A stretch of 42,342 nucleotides of DNA from Convivina praedatoris (GTDB taxonomy: Bacteria > Bacillota > Bacilli > Lactobacillales > Lactobacillaceae): assembly GCF_933208505.1 (NCBI RefSeq), contig NZ_CAKOEU010000009.1; one strand, written 5' to 3'. Below the pieces are notes generated by a model that saw only the letters and a program-made list of their open reading frames with translations, searched no databases and had not been told where the DNA came from. Numbering within the stretch: the stretch's first letter is position 1; every line of letters starts with the position of its first letter. Below are positions 8,773 to 17,187 of the stretch, in pieces. A program made the position numbers and the translations under genes.

Positions 8773-9906
8773 TTAATTAAACTTCCCAAGCTTTTCGTCG
8801 CCAAGAGCTTCAAAAGCATAACTCAACTTACTATTATATTCATACTCTTCAAAACCATACTGAACAAGAAGGTCTGCTAATTTAGCATTATCAATATCGG
8901 AGTAGTCCCATAAGCGTTTGAATAACGACATGTTGGTGAACCCTGGTAAAGTATTAGGTTCTCCCAAGTAAGGAACATTGTTTTCATCAATTAAAAAGTC
9001 CATACGAGCCTCACCACGTAAATCCAATACTTTATAAGCTGCCAAGGCCATGGACTTAATTTCGGATGTTACTGCGGCTGGTAAGTGAGCTGGAATTTCA
9101 AACTGTACGGCTGAATTATCAACAAACTTACTCTGATAATCATACCAACCGTCACCGTTTTCCTGTCCAGGGACATGATGAGCACCTATTTCAGATACAA
9201 TAGGGCTCTGGTTACCAATAACCCCTACTTCAAGTTCCCGTGGACCACAAACAGCTTCTTCAATGAGCACTTTATGATCATATTGGAATGAATCAGCCAA
9301 TGCAGCTTTAAAATCAACTTCATTATCAGCTCGTGAAATTCCAACTGAAGATCCCTGATTAGCTGCTTTTACAAATACTTGATTACCAAGCCCGGATACG
9401 ACTTGCGACCATGTGATTTCATCTGCCTGATTCGCATACACAACCAAATACTTAGTATTACGAATATTATTATAGGTTAAAAGTTCTTTAGTTAGCACTT
9501 TATCGAAACTTAAAGCATGCCCACGCAATGGCGCTCCCACAAATGGTTTATCAAGCAATCGGAACAAGCCCTGAATAGTACCATCTTCGCCTAAATTACC
9601 ATGTATAACTGGGAAAAAAATATCAATATCTGGAATCTCATTTAAAGCTGCCACCTGAGCTAGCGTATTACTGGTATCAATTGTAGCCATATAGGCATCA
9701 ACTAATGGCTTTTCATCAGCTTGGTACATAATTTCTTTTGAACGAACTGGGTCAATAAAATAACCGTTTTCAGCAATTGCTATCACTGTTGTGCGATATT
9801 TTCCCGTTGCCTCTAGGGCTTCGTAAAAATTTTGAGCAGAGCGTTTTGAAACATCATGTTCAGATGAATTACCACCAAATAATAGGGCTACATGCTTCTT
9901 ATCCAT
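8773..9906 (-). CDS. ddl: D-alanine--D-alanine/D-lactate ligase Ddl
   Basis: A 377-residue ATP-grasp ligase making the terminal dipeptide or depsipeptide of peptidoglycan precursors. LLFGGNSSEHDVS (8-20), VIHGNLGEDG (100-109), NQGSSVGIS (183-191), MDFLIDENNVPYLGEPNTLPGF and the final metal/phosphate site are intact. The omega-loop reads YDYQSKF with Phe at residue 261. The matching residue is Tyr216 in E. coli DdlB, which makes D-Ala-D-Ala, and Phe261 in the Leuconostoc mesenteroides enzyme, which makes D-Ala-D-Lac. I therefore predict D-Ala-D-Lac synthesis and intrinsic vancomycin resistance. AAGGTGGG precedes the start. It is last in the rodA-DUF2785-ddl operon. Confidence 0.95.
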   Translation of the reverse strand: MDKKHVALLFGGNSSEHDVSKRSAQNFYEALEATGKYRTTVIAIAENGYFIDPVRSKEIMYQADEKPLVDAYMATIDTSNTLAQVAALNEIPDIDIFFPVIHGNLGEDGTIQGLFRLLDKPFVGAPLRGHALSFDKVLTKELLTYNNIRNTKYLVVYANQADEITWSQVVSGLGNQVFVKAANQGSSVGISRADNEVDFKAALADSFQYDHKVLIEEAVCGPRELEVGVIGNQSPIVSEIGAHHVPGQENGDGWYDYQSKFVDNSAVQFEIPAHLPAAVTSEIKSMALAAYKVLDLRGEARMDFLIDENNVPYLGEPNTLPGFTNMSLFKRLWDYSDIDNAKLADLLVQYGFEEYEYNSKLSYAFEALGDEKLGKFN

Positions 9907-9921
9907 AAATTTCCCACCTTC

Positions 9922-10920
9922 TTATGATAAATAATTTTTAGTCGTTAATACATATTCAAAAATTTTTTTTGGTACTTGATCCGCGCCGGCCACAATGATT
10001 TCATGGAAAAAATCCATTCGATTATACATCTGCTGCCACCGACTACGGTTTTGTATAAATGGTTCATTAACAATATCTTGCCGCCATAATTTCAAGGAAA
10101 GCAAAATATAATCTGAATACAATTGATTCTTCTGAGCCAAATTTATCAAAGCATCAACAATTTTGCCTACCTCTCCCATCGTTAAAGGAGTGTCTAACAA
10201 CCGGAAGTTAGTCATAATTGCCGCTGTTAAATATACTTTATCAGCTCTTTGAAGATTCGGCAGCATAAATAATTCATTTAAAACATTAGCAAGGTGGGTG
10301 AAAATATGTACCCAGCCTTTACCGTCAATAAAACCACGAGTATCTTGTTCCATTAAACTAATCAAAGCTACTTGATCAACCATTCGATCTAGTAATTGCT
10401 CAGAAATAAAATTTTCATTACTTGTTCGGTTTTTAACCAACAAAATCCACAATATAGCTAAATGATAGGAACGACCAAAACTAGCATTGTTAGGTTTTTC
10501 CATTAAATGATTGAATAATGCATTATCCTTGATTACTTCCGCAGTTAACCAGGCTAATTGTTCTTGGGATAGATGATCATTTTGAATGGCCATACTTAAG
10601 AAAAAAAAGGCACCTGTATCTCGATATTTTTCATTAGGACTAGCTAACTGTTTGACAATTAATTGTAAATCATAATTTGATAGGTCATTCTTTACAAAAT
10701 GATGCTCGTCATTATGAACCCAAAAATCCTGGTAATTTTCAATAATAGTTAAGGCATCCTGACTATCATCCGGTAGAATAATCGGCGTTAATTCTGATAA
10801 TTCAAAATTCTTACGCAAAGGCAGCATTAAATCACCCAAGGATTCAAATATCAAACCCTTTTGTGTTTTGAGACGAATCTGCCCCATACTGGTCTTAATT
10901 TTAGTTAGACTGTCCATCAA
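9922..10920 (-). CDS. DUF2785 family protein
   Basis: A 332-residue, mostly helical soluble protein. The segment DTRGFIDGKGWVHIFTHLANVL (residues about 192-213) is the hallmark of DUF2785, a family of unknown function. No signal peptide or membrane span is seen. Its ATG overlaps the rodA stop by four bases (ATGA) and only 15 bases separate it from ddl, so it is translated within the cell-wall operon. A role in envelope synthesis is a guess from context only. Confidence 0.7.
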   Translation of the reverse strand: MMDSLTKIKTSMGQIRLKTQKGLIFESLGDLMLPLRKNFELSELTPIILPDDSQDALTIIENYQDFWVHNDEHHFVKNDLSNYDLQLIVKQLASPNEKYRDTGAFFFLSMAIQNDHLSQEQLAWLTAEVIKDNALFNHLMEKPNNASFGRSYHLAILWILLVKNRTSNENFISEQLLDRMVDQVALISLMEQDTRGFIDGKGWVHIFTHLANVLNELFMLPNLQRADKVYLTAAIMTNFRLLDTPLTMGEVGKIVDALINLAQKNQLYSDYILLSLKLWRQDIVNEPFIQNRSRWQQMYNRMDFFHEIIVAGADQVPKKIFEYVLTTKNYLS

Positions 10921-12129
10921 ATTGAAAATCCCGTTGATTCATTAAAGGTATCACTTTGCTGTTGATATCCAATCGATAAGATTAGGCCAACACCAATTAA
11001 ATTGCTCAATAAGGAAGATCCCCCCTGTGAAATAAATGGTAGTGGAATCCCTGTTAGTGGCAATATGCCAATGCTCATACCGACATTTTCAAAAACGTGA
11101 AATAATAGCATCATGACAACCCCAGTTGCAATATAGGCGTAAAAAGCATTACGCGCTTTAAAGGTTGCCTTAACCATCAAGTATATCAAAGCAGCATAAA
11201 GTAAGATCAAAAACGTACCACCGACAAAACCAAAGGTTTCACCGACCACTGAAAAAATCATATCCGATTCACGCACTGGGACAAAAACTTTTAAATTCCC
11301 CCAGCCAGATCCCCATAATTGACCAGATCCAATAGCCTTTAAATTTTGATAAGTTTGATATCCAGTATTGGAAGTATCTTGTCCTGGATGTAACCAGGCA
11401 TCAATTCGCGCAAACTGATAGGCCTGGAAACCAAGTCCTCCTAAAATAGTCCGACCGAACGATGAAGTAACTAAAAAGATTAAAGTTGAACCTACGGTAA
11501 CTGCCACAGTGATCAATGGTCCTAATATTTGCCAAGTTACCCCTGAAACTAATAAGACACCACCTAGAATTGCCATGAAAACTAAAAGCGTTCCCAAATC
11601 ATTTTGAGCACCAATTAGAATACCAATTGGCATAAAACAAGCAATCATTTTTCCAATTAAAACCCAATCTGATTGATTGGTATGTGTTGGAAAAAGTCGA
11701 TTATGGTTAGCCACAATCTTACTCAACATCAGAATAAAGGCCGGCTTAACCACTTCAGAGGGCTGAAAAGAAATTGGTCCAAAAGCAATCCAAGACTTTG
11801 CCCCCGTTTCGGCCGCAATTCCACGATTGTAAAGAAATAGCACCAAGATAAGCAATATAATCCCAATACCGTAAGCAATTGGAGCTAACCGCCATAATTG
11901 TGAGGCGTCAAAGCGAACTAAGAAGACAATAAATCCGACACCAACTACCCAATATAGGAATTGCATTATGACTGCTCGAATCGGAGATGTCCCCGTTCCC
12001 CCATTAGCAATTGCGAGATACAAAGATCCCAAACCGATAATCATGAACAGAATTAAAATAAGTATAATTCCCCAGTCTAATTCTGAGGCTGAAGACCGAT
12101 TAGAACGATGTGCTGCTAATTGTTGCATC
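10917..12129 (-). CDS. rodA: RodA, SEDS-family peptidoglycan polymerase
   Basis: A 403-residue membrane protein with about ten hydrophobic segments and the C-terminal SEDS signature PLPFISQGGSSLLSNLIGVGLILS. The region around AKSWIAFGPISFQPSEVVKPAFILML is conserved in RodA/FtsW. RodA is the glycosyltransferase of the elongasome, working with a class B PBP and MreB, and mreB lies just upstream. The open frame begins at GTG 12137, but ATG 12129 has AGGTGG at proper spacing. FtsW is the alternative, but the mreB neighbourhood favours RodA. Confidence 0.9.
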
Positions 12130-12179
12130 TTTACCACCTATTGCCATTAATATAATTAAAACTTCTAGTAACTATATAC

Positions 12180-12203
12180 AAAAACCCTTTGCGTAAGCAA
12201 AGG
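12180..12203 (-). terminator. Terminator after mreB-DUF2969
   Basis: Stem CCTTTGC / GCAAAGG with a 4-base loop, followed on the minus strand by a T-run. It separates the mreB-DUF2969 transcript from rodA-DUF2785-ddl. Confidence 0.8.
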
Positions 12204-12227
12204 ATTTTTAAATAATCTGATTACTAC

Positions 12228-12437
12228 TTAATGATAAAGATTATAATTAGCTAAAATTGCATTCAAAGCTTCTTCAACTGAAGCTGCAGAACTGATAACC
12301 CTTTGCTCGCCGACAAATCCGACAAATATATCATCGTTCTTTTGAATTATTCCAACTAAATTATCATTAACTTTAACTTGTGTCTGATTTTCTTCATCAC
12401 TGAGGGTTACAGTAAAATTATGATTTTTTTTACTCAT
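12228..12437 (-). CDS. DUF2969 family small protein
   Basis: A 69-residue protein resembling the DUF2969 family, which is confined to Lactobacillales and is usually encoded beside mreB/rodA. It has an N-terminal strand-rich part (NFTVTLSDEENQTQVKVND) and a C-terminal helix (ASVEEALNAILANYNLY). Only four bases separate it from the mreB stop, so the two are co-transcribed. Function unknown. Confidence 0.75.
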   Translation of the reverse strand: MSKKNHNFTVTLSDEENQTQVKVNDNLVGIIQKNDDIFVGFVGEQRVISSAASVEEALNAILANYNLYH

Positions 12438-12441
12438 GAAA

Positions 12442-13437
12442 CTAACTCCGACGTTTTGGCTTAGCCATCATGTGTTCTAACAAAGCACCCGTCCCTTTAG
12501 CAACATTATCCAATGGAGATTCTGCTACAAAGACTGGTACACCCAAATTATCAGACAATAAACGATCCATCCCCGCCAACAAAGCACCACCACCAGTCAG
12601 CATAATACCACGATCAATGATATCAGCTGCTAGTTCTGCGGGTAGTTTAGAAAGAGCAGAATGAGCGGCCACGACAATTTGCTCCAATGTTTCATGCAAA
12701 GCTTCTTCAACTTCATTTGAGTTAATGGTAATTGTCTCTGGCATTCCATCAAAGTTATCACGACCACGAACTTCCATAGTTTGCGGATTATCACTTTGTA
12801 AGGCTGAACCGATTTCGATTTTAATCGTTTCAGCTGAACGTTCCCCAACAACTAAATTATGCCGGCGCTTTAGGTAGTTTACAATATCAATATTCATGCG
12901 GTCACCAGCCACACGAATCGATTCTGAAACAACAATATCACCTAATGAAAGAATGGCAATATCAGAAGTTCCACCCCCAATATCAATAACCATTGATCCA
13001 ACCGGCTTAAAGATATCCAAACCGGCACCAATTGCAGCCACTTTTGGCTCGTAATCTAAATAAACCTTGGCTCCACCCGCTTTTTCAGCAGCTTGAATAA
13101 TCGCCTTACGTTCAATTTCCGTAATATTAGTTGGCGCACAAATCATAATGTTAGGCTTTGACATAAAACCCTTAACATTTAATTTGTTAACAAAATAAGT
13201 TAACATTGCTTCGGTCACATCAAAATCAGAAATAACCCCATCTTTTAATGGACGTACGGCACGAATATTTCCTGGAGTTCTTCCTACCATCCGGTAAGCT
13301 TCTGCCCCAACTGCTAAGACGCGATCTGACTTGTCATCAATAGCAACCACAGAAGGTTCGTTAAGTACAATACCTTCTCCTTCAACGTAAATTAATACGT
13401 TAGCAGTTCCTAAATCAATTCCGATATCTTTTGCCAT
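12442..13437 (-). CDS. mreB: Rod-shape actin homologue MreB (or Mbl)
   Basis: A 331-residue bacterial actin. Phosphate-1 motif DIGIDLGTANVLIYVEGEG is at the N-terminus, phosphate-2 is VIDIGGGTSDIAILS, and the adenosine motif is IMLTGGGALLAGM. MreB filaments move with the elongasome under the membrane and steer sidewall peptidoglycan synthesis. The frame opens at a TTG six codons upstream, but ATG 13437 has GGAG nine bases before it and starts the conserved sequence. MreB and Mbl cannot be told apart here. It has its own promoter. Confidence 0.93.
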   Translation of the reverse strand: MAKDIGIDLGTANVLIYVEGEGIVLNEPSVVAIDDKSDRVLAVGAEAYRMVGRTPGNIRAVRPLKDGVISDFDVTEAMLTYFVNKLNVKGFMSKPNIMICAPTNITEIERKAIIQAAEKAGGAKVYLDYEPKVAAIGAGLDIFKPVGSMVIDIGGGTSDIAILSLGDIVVSESIRVAGDRMNIDIVNYLKRRHNLVVGERSAETIKIEIGSALQSDNPQTMEVRGRDNFDGMPETITINSNEVEEALHETLEQIVVAAHSALSKLPAELAADIIDRGIMLTGGGALLAGMDRLLSDNLGVPVFVAESPLDNVAKGTGALLEHMMAKPKRRS

Positions 13438-13508
13438 TCTTAATTTCTCCAGCAATCTTTATTAATCTGGTCATTAGTCGTTAAAATTAAACCAATATAA
13501 TCCTCTGT

Positions 13509-13517
13509 ATTATATCA
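13509..13517 (-). promoter_or_regulatory. Extended -10 promoter of mreB
   Basis: TGATATAAT on the minus strand: perfect -10 (13509-13514) with TG one base upstream. No good -35 is seen, as expected for an extended -10 promoter. About 65 bases of leader precede mreB. Confidence 0.6.
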
Positions 13518-13547
13518 CATTCTTCTACATACGTAGGGATTCCAGTA

Positions 13548-13769
13548 TTAATGTTTTAATATTGAGCTGGGTAATTGAAAAATCCATTCGGCAATTGTAA
13601 TGAAAAATAAGGCCAACAAGAAACCAAGTACTGTGGCCAAGACTACTTTTAGTAATGCAGCTTGGCGTGGTGTATAGGGCATTATTTTGGCAAAATTAAT
13701 CGGCTTTAGCAGCATAAATACTAGATATATTAGTAACATAGTCAAAAGTAACATTGTTAGAGGGGGCAT
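13548..13769 (-). CDS. DUF1146 (YwzB-like) membrane protein
   Basis: A 73-residue protein with two hydrophobic helices (residues about 4-22 and 39-63) separated by the basic loop PINFAKIMPYTPRQA. This is the DUF1146/YwzB layout, a small membrane family encoded near mbl/mreB in Firmicutes. Function unknown. AAAGGA precedes the ATG. It lies upstream of mreB in the same direction, but mreB has its own promoter between them. Confidence 0.75.
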   Translation of the reverse strand: MPPLTMLLLTMLLIYLVFMLLKPINFAKIMPYTPRQAALLKVVLATVLGFLLALFFITIAEWIFQLPSSILKH

Positions 13770-13813
13770 AGGGGGATCCTTTCAAGCCTTATTTCCCTTA
13801 GTCTAACACATAA

Positions 13814-14494
13814 TTATCGAGCTAACGTAACGCTCCTAACTTCACCTACTCCAGCTTGGTAGAACAAGTCTGCTGCATGATATAACGTCGCCCCAGTCGT
13901 GTAAACATCATCAACCAATAGAATCTTTTTCCCACTCAAATCATCAATAGTTCTTGATAGTGCAAACGGCTGCTGTGAAATTAAACGATCTTTCCGTTGT
14001 CGAGCTGATTGATGTCCTTTATCAACTAATGCTACAGATAATAATTCTTGATAGGAAGTTGATTCCAGCATGGCAGTAACCTGATTAAAACCGCGGATCA
14101 ACCATGTTTGCTGGCTAACTGGAATTGGTACAATAATGTCCATCCCCTGCTCTTTGATTAAACTTTGTAAGATTTTAGTGAAAATGTCTTTTAATTGGTA
14201 ATCACCAATAAATTTATACATACGCATATATTCTTTCATAGCTTGGTTATAAGTAAAACAGGCTTGATTTTTTAATAAAAATTTCCCTGCTTGTTGCCAA
14301 CGTTGGCAATCAAAACATAACTTTAAGCTATCCTGTAATCGACCACAACCGGAGCAAACAGTTTTATTATTCAATTTCTCAAAATTAGTCATGCATTTTT
14401 CACAAATTTTAGTTTTCTTTATTCTACTGATACCTAATAAAGAAAATATATCACGATTAACTTCAATCTTTAGCTGACAAAGGCGACAATTCAT
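13814..14494 (-). CDS. comFC: ComFC-like phosphoribosyltransferase-fold competence protein
   Basis: A 226-residue protein. The N-terminus has cysteine pairs (MNCRLC, ICEKC, CSGCG, CFDC) likely binding zinc, and the C-terminus carries the PRPP-binding motif KKILLVDDVYTTGATL (about residues 188-203). ComFC is needed for uptake of transforming DNA and partners the ComFA helicase. Its start lies 32 bases inside comFA, so translation is coupled. The neighbour order comFA-comFC is conserved. Confidence 0.92.
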   Translation of the reverse strand: MNCRLCQLKIEVNRDIFSLLGISRIKKTKICEKCMTNFEKLNNKTVCSGCGRLQDSLKLCFDCQRWQQAGKFLLKNQACFTYNQAMKEYMRMYKFIGDYQLKDIFTKILQSLIKEQGMDIIVPIPVSQQTWLIRGFNQVTAMLESTSYQELLSVALVDKGHQSARQRKDRLISQQPFALSRTIDDLSGKKILLVDDVYTTGATLYHAADLFYQAGVGEVRSVTLAR

Positions 14495-15785
14495 CTTTAA
14501 CCCCGAACTTCTTTTTTAATTGACAACCACGCTGATTCATAGCATTAATTTGCTTTTGAGCTCGAAATACAGATAAGTTAACCTGCTTAACCACAGCCAA
14601 GACCAAACCTGTCGGCCGTTCATGACTTCGTCCCACTCGTCCAGCAATTTGTACTAGGGCATTTTCACTAAAAGTAGTTTCATCTGCCCCTAAAATTAAG
14701 ACATCAATGCCGGGTAGAGTAACACCTCTTTCTAAAATCGTAGTCGTAATTAAGAATTGAATATTTTTTTGGCGCATTTGTTGAACTTTTTCAATTCGAT
14801 TGGGGTCGTTAGCATGTACTGTTGTCCCTTTTAATTGAGTATAGTCTTGCAAATAACGCTCAACAATAATTAAATCGCTAACGTAGGGTACGAAAATTAA
14901 AAATTGACGTTGCTCCTCGATAAAAACTTCAATTTGTTTTTTTAGAAGTTTAGGCATCTTTAAGCGCCAATCGTTAACCCGCTTGATTTGTAATTTAGGT
15001 AATAATTGTTGATGAAAACGTAACGGTAAATAAGAAACTCTTAAATTACCTCGCTTAACTGCTGTTTTTAAATCTGGAGTTGGGGTCGCTGTTAAATAAG
15101 CTATCATACTCGTCCCTTTCTGGGCTGTTTGAACCGCGTATTGAAGCATCGGATTTCCTCGAAAAGGGAAACTATCAACCTCATCAATAACCAGTAAATC
15201 AAATGCTTCTTTAAAGCGTAAAAGTTGATGGGTAGTCGCCAAAACAAGTTGAGTATAACCATAGGGTGTTGTTTGTTTACCATGTAAAACAACCTGTGAC
15301 AAATTGGAAAAAGCCGCTGCTAATCTAGGCGCTAATTCAACAATTACATCCACTCTGGGTGAAACCAGCGCTACTCGCTTTTTTTGTTGAAAGGCTTTTA
15401 ATAGCAGAGGAAATAGCATCTCTGTTTTTCCAGCACCAGTAACTGCCCACACTAAATGATTTCTTCCTTGTTCCATACTTTTCACTAAATCTTTACTGAC
15501 TTGGACCTGTTGTTTAGTCAAAGTACCTGGCCAGACTAACTCAACCTGTCCATCAAAATTGTTGGGCTCTGGTAGGAAAATTAAATCATCCAACGAGCTA
15601 ACTCTCCCTAAAATTAAACAGGCCTGACAATAAAATTGGTTTCTAGGTAATGATGTTCTTTGATTTTGTCCACATCGTTGACACACTCCTTTTATAAAAC
15701 TAGCTGTTCTTTGATACTCTTCATCTGTTTTTTGAATTTTAGGACAGGTAATCATTCGTCCAAACAATAGTTCTTTATCCATCAT
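14463..15785 (-). CDS. comFA: ComFA, DNA-uptake ATPase/helicase
   Basis: A 440-residue superfamily 2 helicase. A four-cysteine zinc motif (CQRC...CQAC, about residues 35-56) precedes Walker A AVTGAGKTEML, Walker B VIDEVDSF, TATPTPD, and the helicase C-terminal ERGVTLPGIDV ... QIAGRVGRS. ComFA helps pull single-stranded DNA into the cytosol during natural transformation. Two tandem ATGs (15785, 15782) have no Shine-Dalgarno upstream, and a -10-like TATTAT lies only 3-6 bases before them, so the mRNA may be leaderless (see findings). Confidence 0.93.
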   Translation of the reverse strand: MMDKELLFGRMITCPKIQKTDEEYQRTASFIKGVCQRCGQNQRTSLPRNQFYCQACLILGRVSSLDDLIFLPEPNNFDGQVELVWPGTLTKQQVQVSKDLVKSMEQGRNHLVWAVTGAGKTEMLFPLLLKAFQQKKRVALVSPRVDVIVELAPRLAAAFSNLSQVVLHGKQTTPYGYTQLVLATTHQLLRFKEAFDLLVIDEVDSFPFRGNPMLQYAVQTAQKGTSMIAYLTATPTPDLKTAVKRGNLRVSYLPLRFHQQLLPKLQIKRVNDWRLKMPKLLKKQIEVFIEEQRQFLIFVPYVSDLIIVERYLQDYTQLKGTTVHANDPNRIEKVQQMRQKNIQFLITTTILERGVTLPGIDVLILGADETTFSENALVQIAGRVGRSHERPTGLVLAVVKQVNLSVFRAQKQINAMNQRGCQLKKKFGVKDELSPLSAKD

Positions 15786-15793
15786 GATATAAT
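15785..15793. promoter_or_regulatory. Shared divergent -10 between comFA and yigZ
   Basis: Plus strand TGATATAAT (extended -10, TATAAT at 15788-15793) ends eight bases before the yigZ ATG; the opposite strand reads TATTAT just before the comFA ATGs. Only 15 bases separate the two start codons. Confidence 0.55.
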
Positions 15794-15800
15794 ACGATTC

Positions 15801-16436
15801 ATGGATAAATTCTTAACAATCCGCTCCGAACAAGGTGAGTGGCAACAAACAATTAAAAAATCACAATTTATCGTTAATTTTATGCGTATAGACGATGAAC
15901 TAGCGGCTAAAAATTTCATTAATCAAATTTGCAAAGAACATTACAAGGCTACTCATAACGTTTTTGCCTATGTAATTGGTGATAATGACGAAATCAAGCG
16001 CTACAGTGACAATGGCGAACCGTCTGGTACTGCCGGTATCCCTATCTTAGAAGTCCTTCAGCGCCGTCAAGTGCACAATGTAGCTGCCGTGGTCACGCGT
16101 TACTTTGGTGGTATCAAACTGGGAGCCGGCGGATTAATCCGGGCCTATGCGGGTACCGTCGCCCAAGGATTGAATGCCTTGGGGTTAGTGGAACGTATTT
16201 TCCAATTAGAAGTCATACTAACAATCGATTATAAAAATGCCGATGCTCTAACATATTGGATTAAGCAGAACCAGTATCATATGCTAGATACAACTTTCGA
16301 CACTGCGGTTCATATCACAATTGCCATTGACGAGCAAAAAATCAATGCGGTCGAGCAAACGCTAAAGGATAAGTTTTCAGGAAACATTCTCTTCCAGATT
16401 GGCCAGCCAACCTACTTGGAATTACCAGTACAATGA
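15801..16436 (+). CDS. YigZ/IMPACT family protein
   Basis: A 211-residue protein of the YigZ (YvyE) family. The IMPACT domain covers residues 1-115, with the conserved THNVFAYVIGD, YSDNGEPSGTAG and VTRYFGGIKLGAGGLIRAY, and a ferredoxin-like DUF1949 domain follows. Molecular role not settled; the eukaryotic relative IMPACT regulates GCN2. It starts at ATG 15801 with no Shine-Dalgarno and a -10 immediately upstream. Divergent from comFA, a common arrangement. Confidence 0.88.
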   Translation: MDKFLTIRSEQGEWQQTIKKSQFIVNFMRIDDELAAKNFINQICKEHYKATHNVFAYVIGDNDEIKRYSDNGEPSGTAGIPILEVLQRRQVHNVAAVVTRYFGGIKLGAGGLIRAYAGTVAQGLNALGLVERIFQLEVILTIDYKNADALTYWIKQNQYHMLDTTFDTAVHITIAIDEQKINAVEQTLKDKFSGNILFQIGQPTYLELPVQ

Positions 16437-16454
16437 GGTATAATGAAATAGTTC

Positions 16455-16526
16455 GCGCGGTTAGTGTAATGGATAGCACACAAGATTCCGGTTCTTGAGA
16501 TCCGGGTTCGACTCCCGGATTGCGCA
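16455..16526 (+). tRNA. tRNA-Arg (anticodon CCG)
   Basis: A 72-nt cloverleaf. Acceptor GCGCGGT pairs with ATTGCGC through two G-U pairs; the anticodon stem CAAGA / TCTTG holds loop TTCCGGT with CCG at 16488-16490; the T arm is CCGGG-TTCGACT-CCCGG. Discriminator A; CCA not encoded. It decodes the rare CGG codon. Confidence 0.95.
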
Positions 16527-16528
16527 TT

Positions 16529-16565
16529 AAAAAAGCAGTTAGTCATTACGATTAACTGCTTTTTA
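16529..16565. terminator. Bidirectional terminator, tRNA-Arg / tag
   Basis: Stem AGCAGTTA / TAACTGCT extended by A5/T5, with U-tracts both ways. Confidence 0.85.
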
Positions 16566-16569
16566 TATT

Positions 16570-17130
16570 TTAATGAAAATCGCAAGATAACTCATGAGCA
16601 TTTATGATACCAACTGCTTGTAAGTACGCTTGTAATACTGTTGGTCCTACAAATTTAAAACCATTACTCTTGAATTGCTTAGCTAATTTTTCAGAGATAA
16701 CTGTTTTACTAGGAGCTAGATGATAATCAGAAATTTTTTGATCAATGATTTGATTCTGAGTAGTCTGCCAGATATACTGATCTAGATTTTTACCGTCGCG
16801 ATGCCATTGTTGAAGGATTCGTGCATTATTAATTACCGCTTCAATTTTACCTCGATGACGAATAATACTCGTATTAGCCAATAACTCTTTAACTTGATCA
16901 ACTGTCATACTTGCTACCGATTTAATATCAAAATTAAAGAATGCTCGCCTTAAATTTTCACGTTTTGATAAAACAATTGCCCAACTCAAACCAGACTGAA
17001 ACATCTCTAAACAAAGCATTTCAAATAGGCGTTGTTCATCATGGCAGGGACATCCCCATTCCAAATCGTGATAATTTTGCATCAGTTCTGAATCGGAGTA
17101 ATTCGCTACCCAACTGCAACGTTGTGTCAT
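16570..17130 (-). CDS. tag: DNA-3-methyladenine glycosylase I
   Basis: A 186-residue base-excision glycosylase that removes 3-methyladenine from alkylated DNA. CSWVANYSD at the N-terminus contributes the zinc-binding Cys; YHDLEWGCP and FEMLCLEMFQSGLSWAIVLSKRENLRRAF are the family signature; IIRHRGKIEAVINNA and FVGPTVLQAYLQAVGIINAH complete it. Length is normal. Convergent with tRNA-Arg and a single gene; the eno terminator lies just upstream. Confidence 0.94.
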   Translation of the reverse strand: MTQRCSWVANYSDSELMQNYHDLEWGCPCHDEQRLFEMLCLEMFQSGLSWAIVLSKRENLRRAFFNFDIKSVASMTVDQVKELLANTSIIRHRGKIEAVINNARILQQWHRDGKNLDQYIWQTTQNQIIDQKISDYHLAPSKTVISEKLAKQFKSNGFKFVGPTVLQAYLQAVGIINAHELSCDFH

Positions 17131-17158
17131 GAACTTACCTTTTCCTCATTTAGCATAT

Positions 17159-17185
17159 TAAAAAACACCCCAAAGGGTGTTTTTA
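17159..17185 (-). terminator. eno terminator
   Basis: Stem AAAAACACCC / GGGTGTTTTT with a short loop, three bases beyond the enolase stop codon. Confidence 0.9.
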
Positions 17186-17187
17186 TT

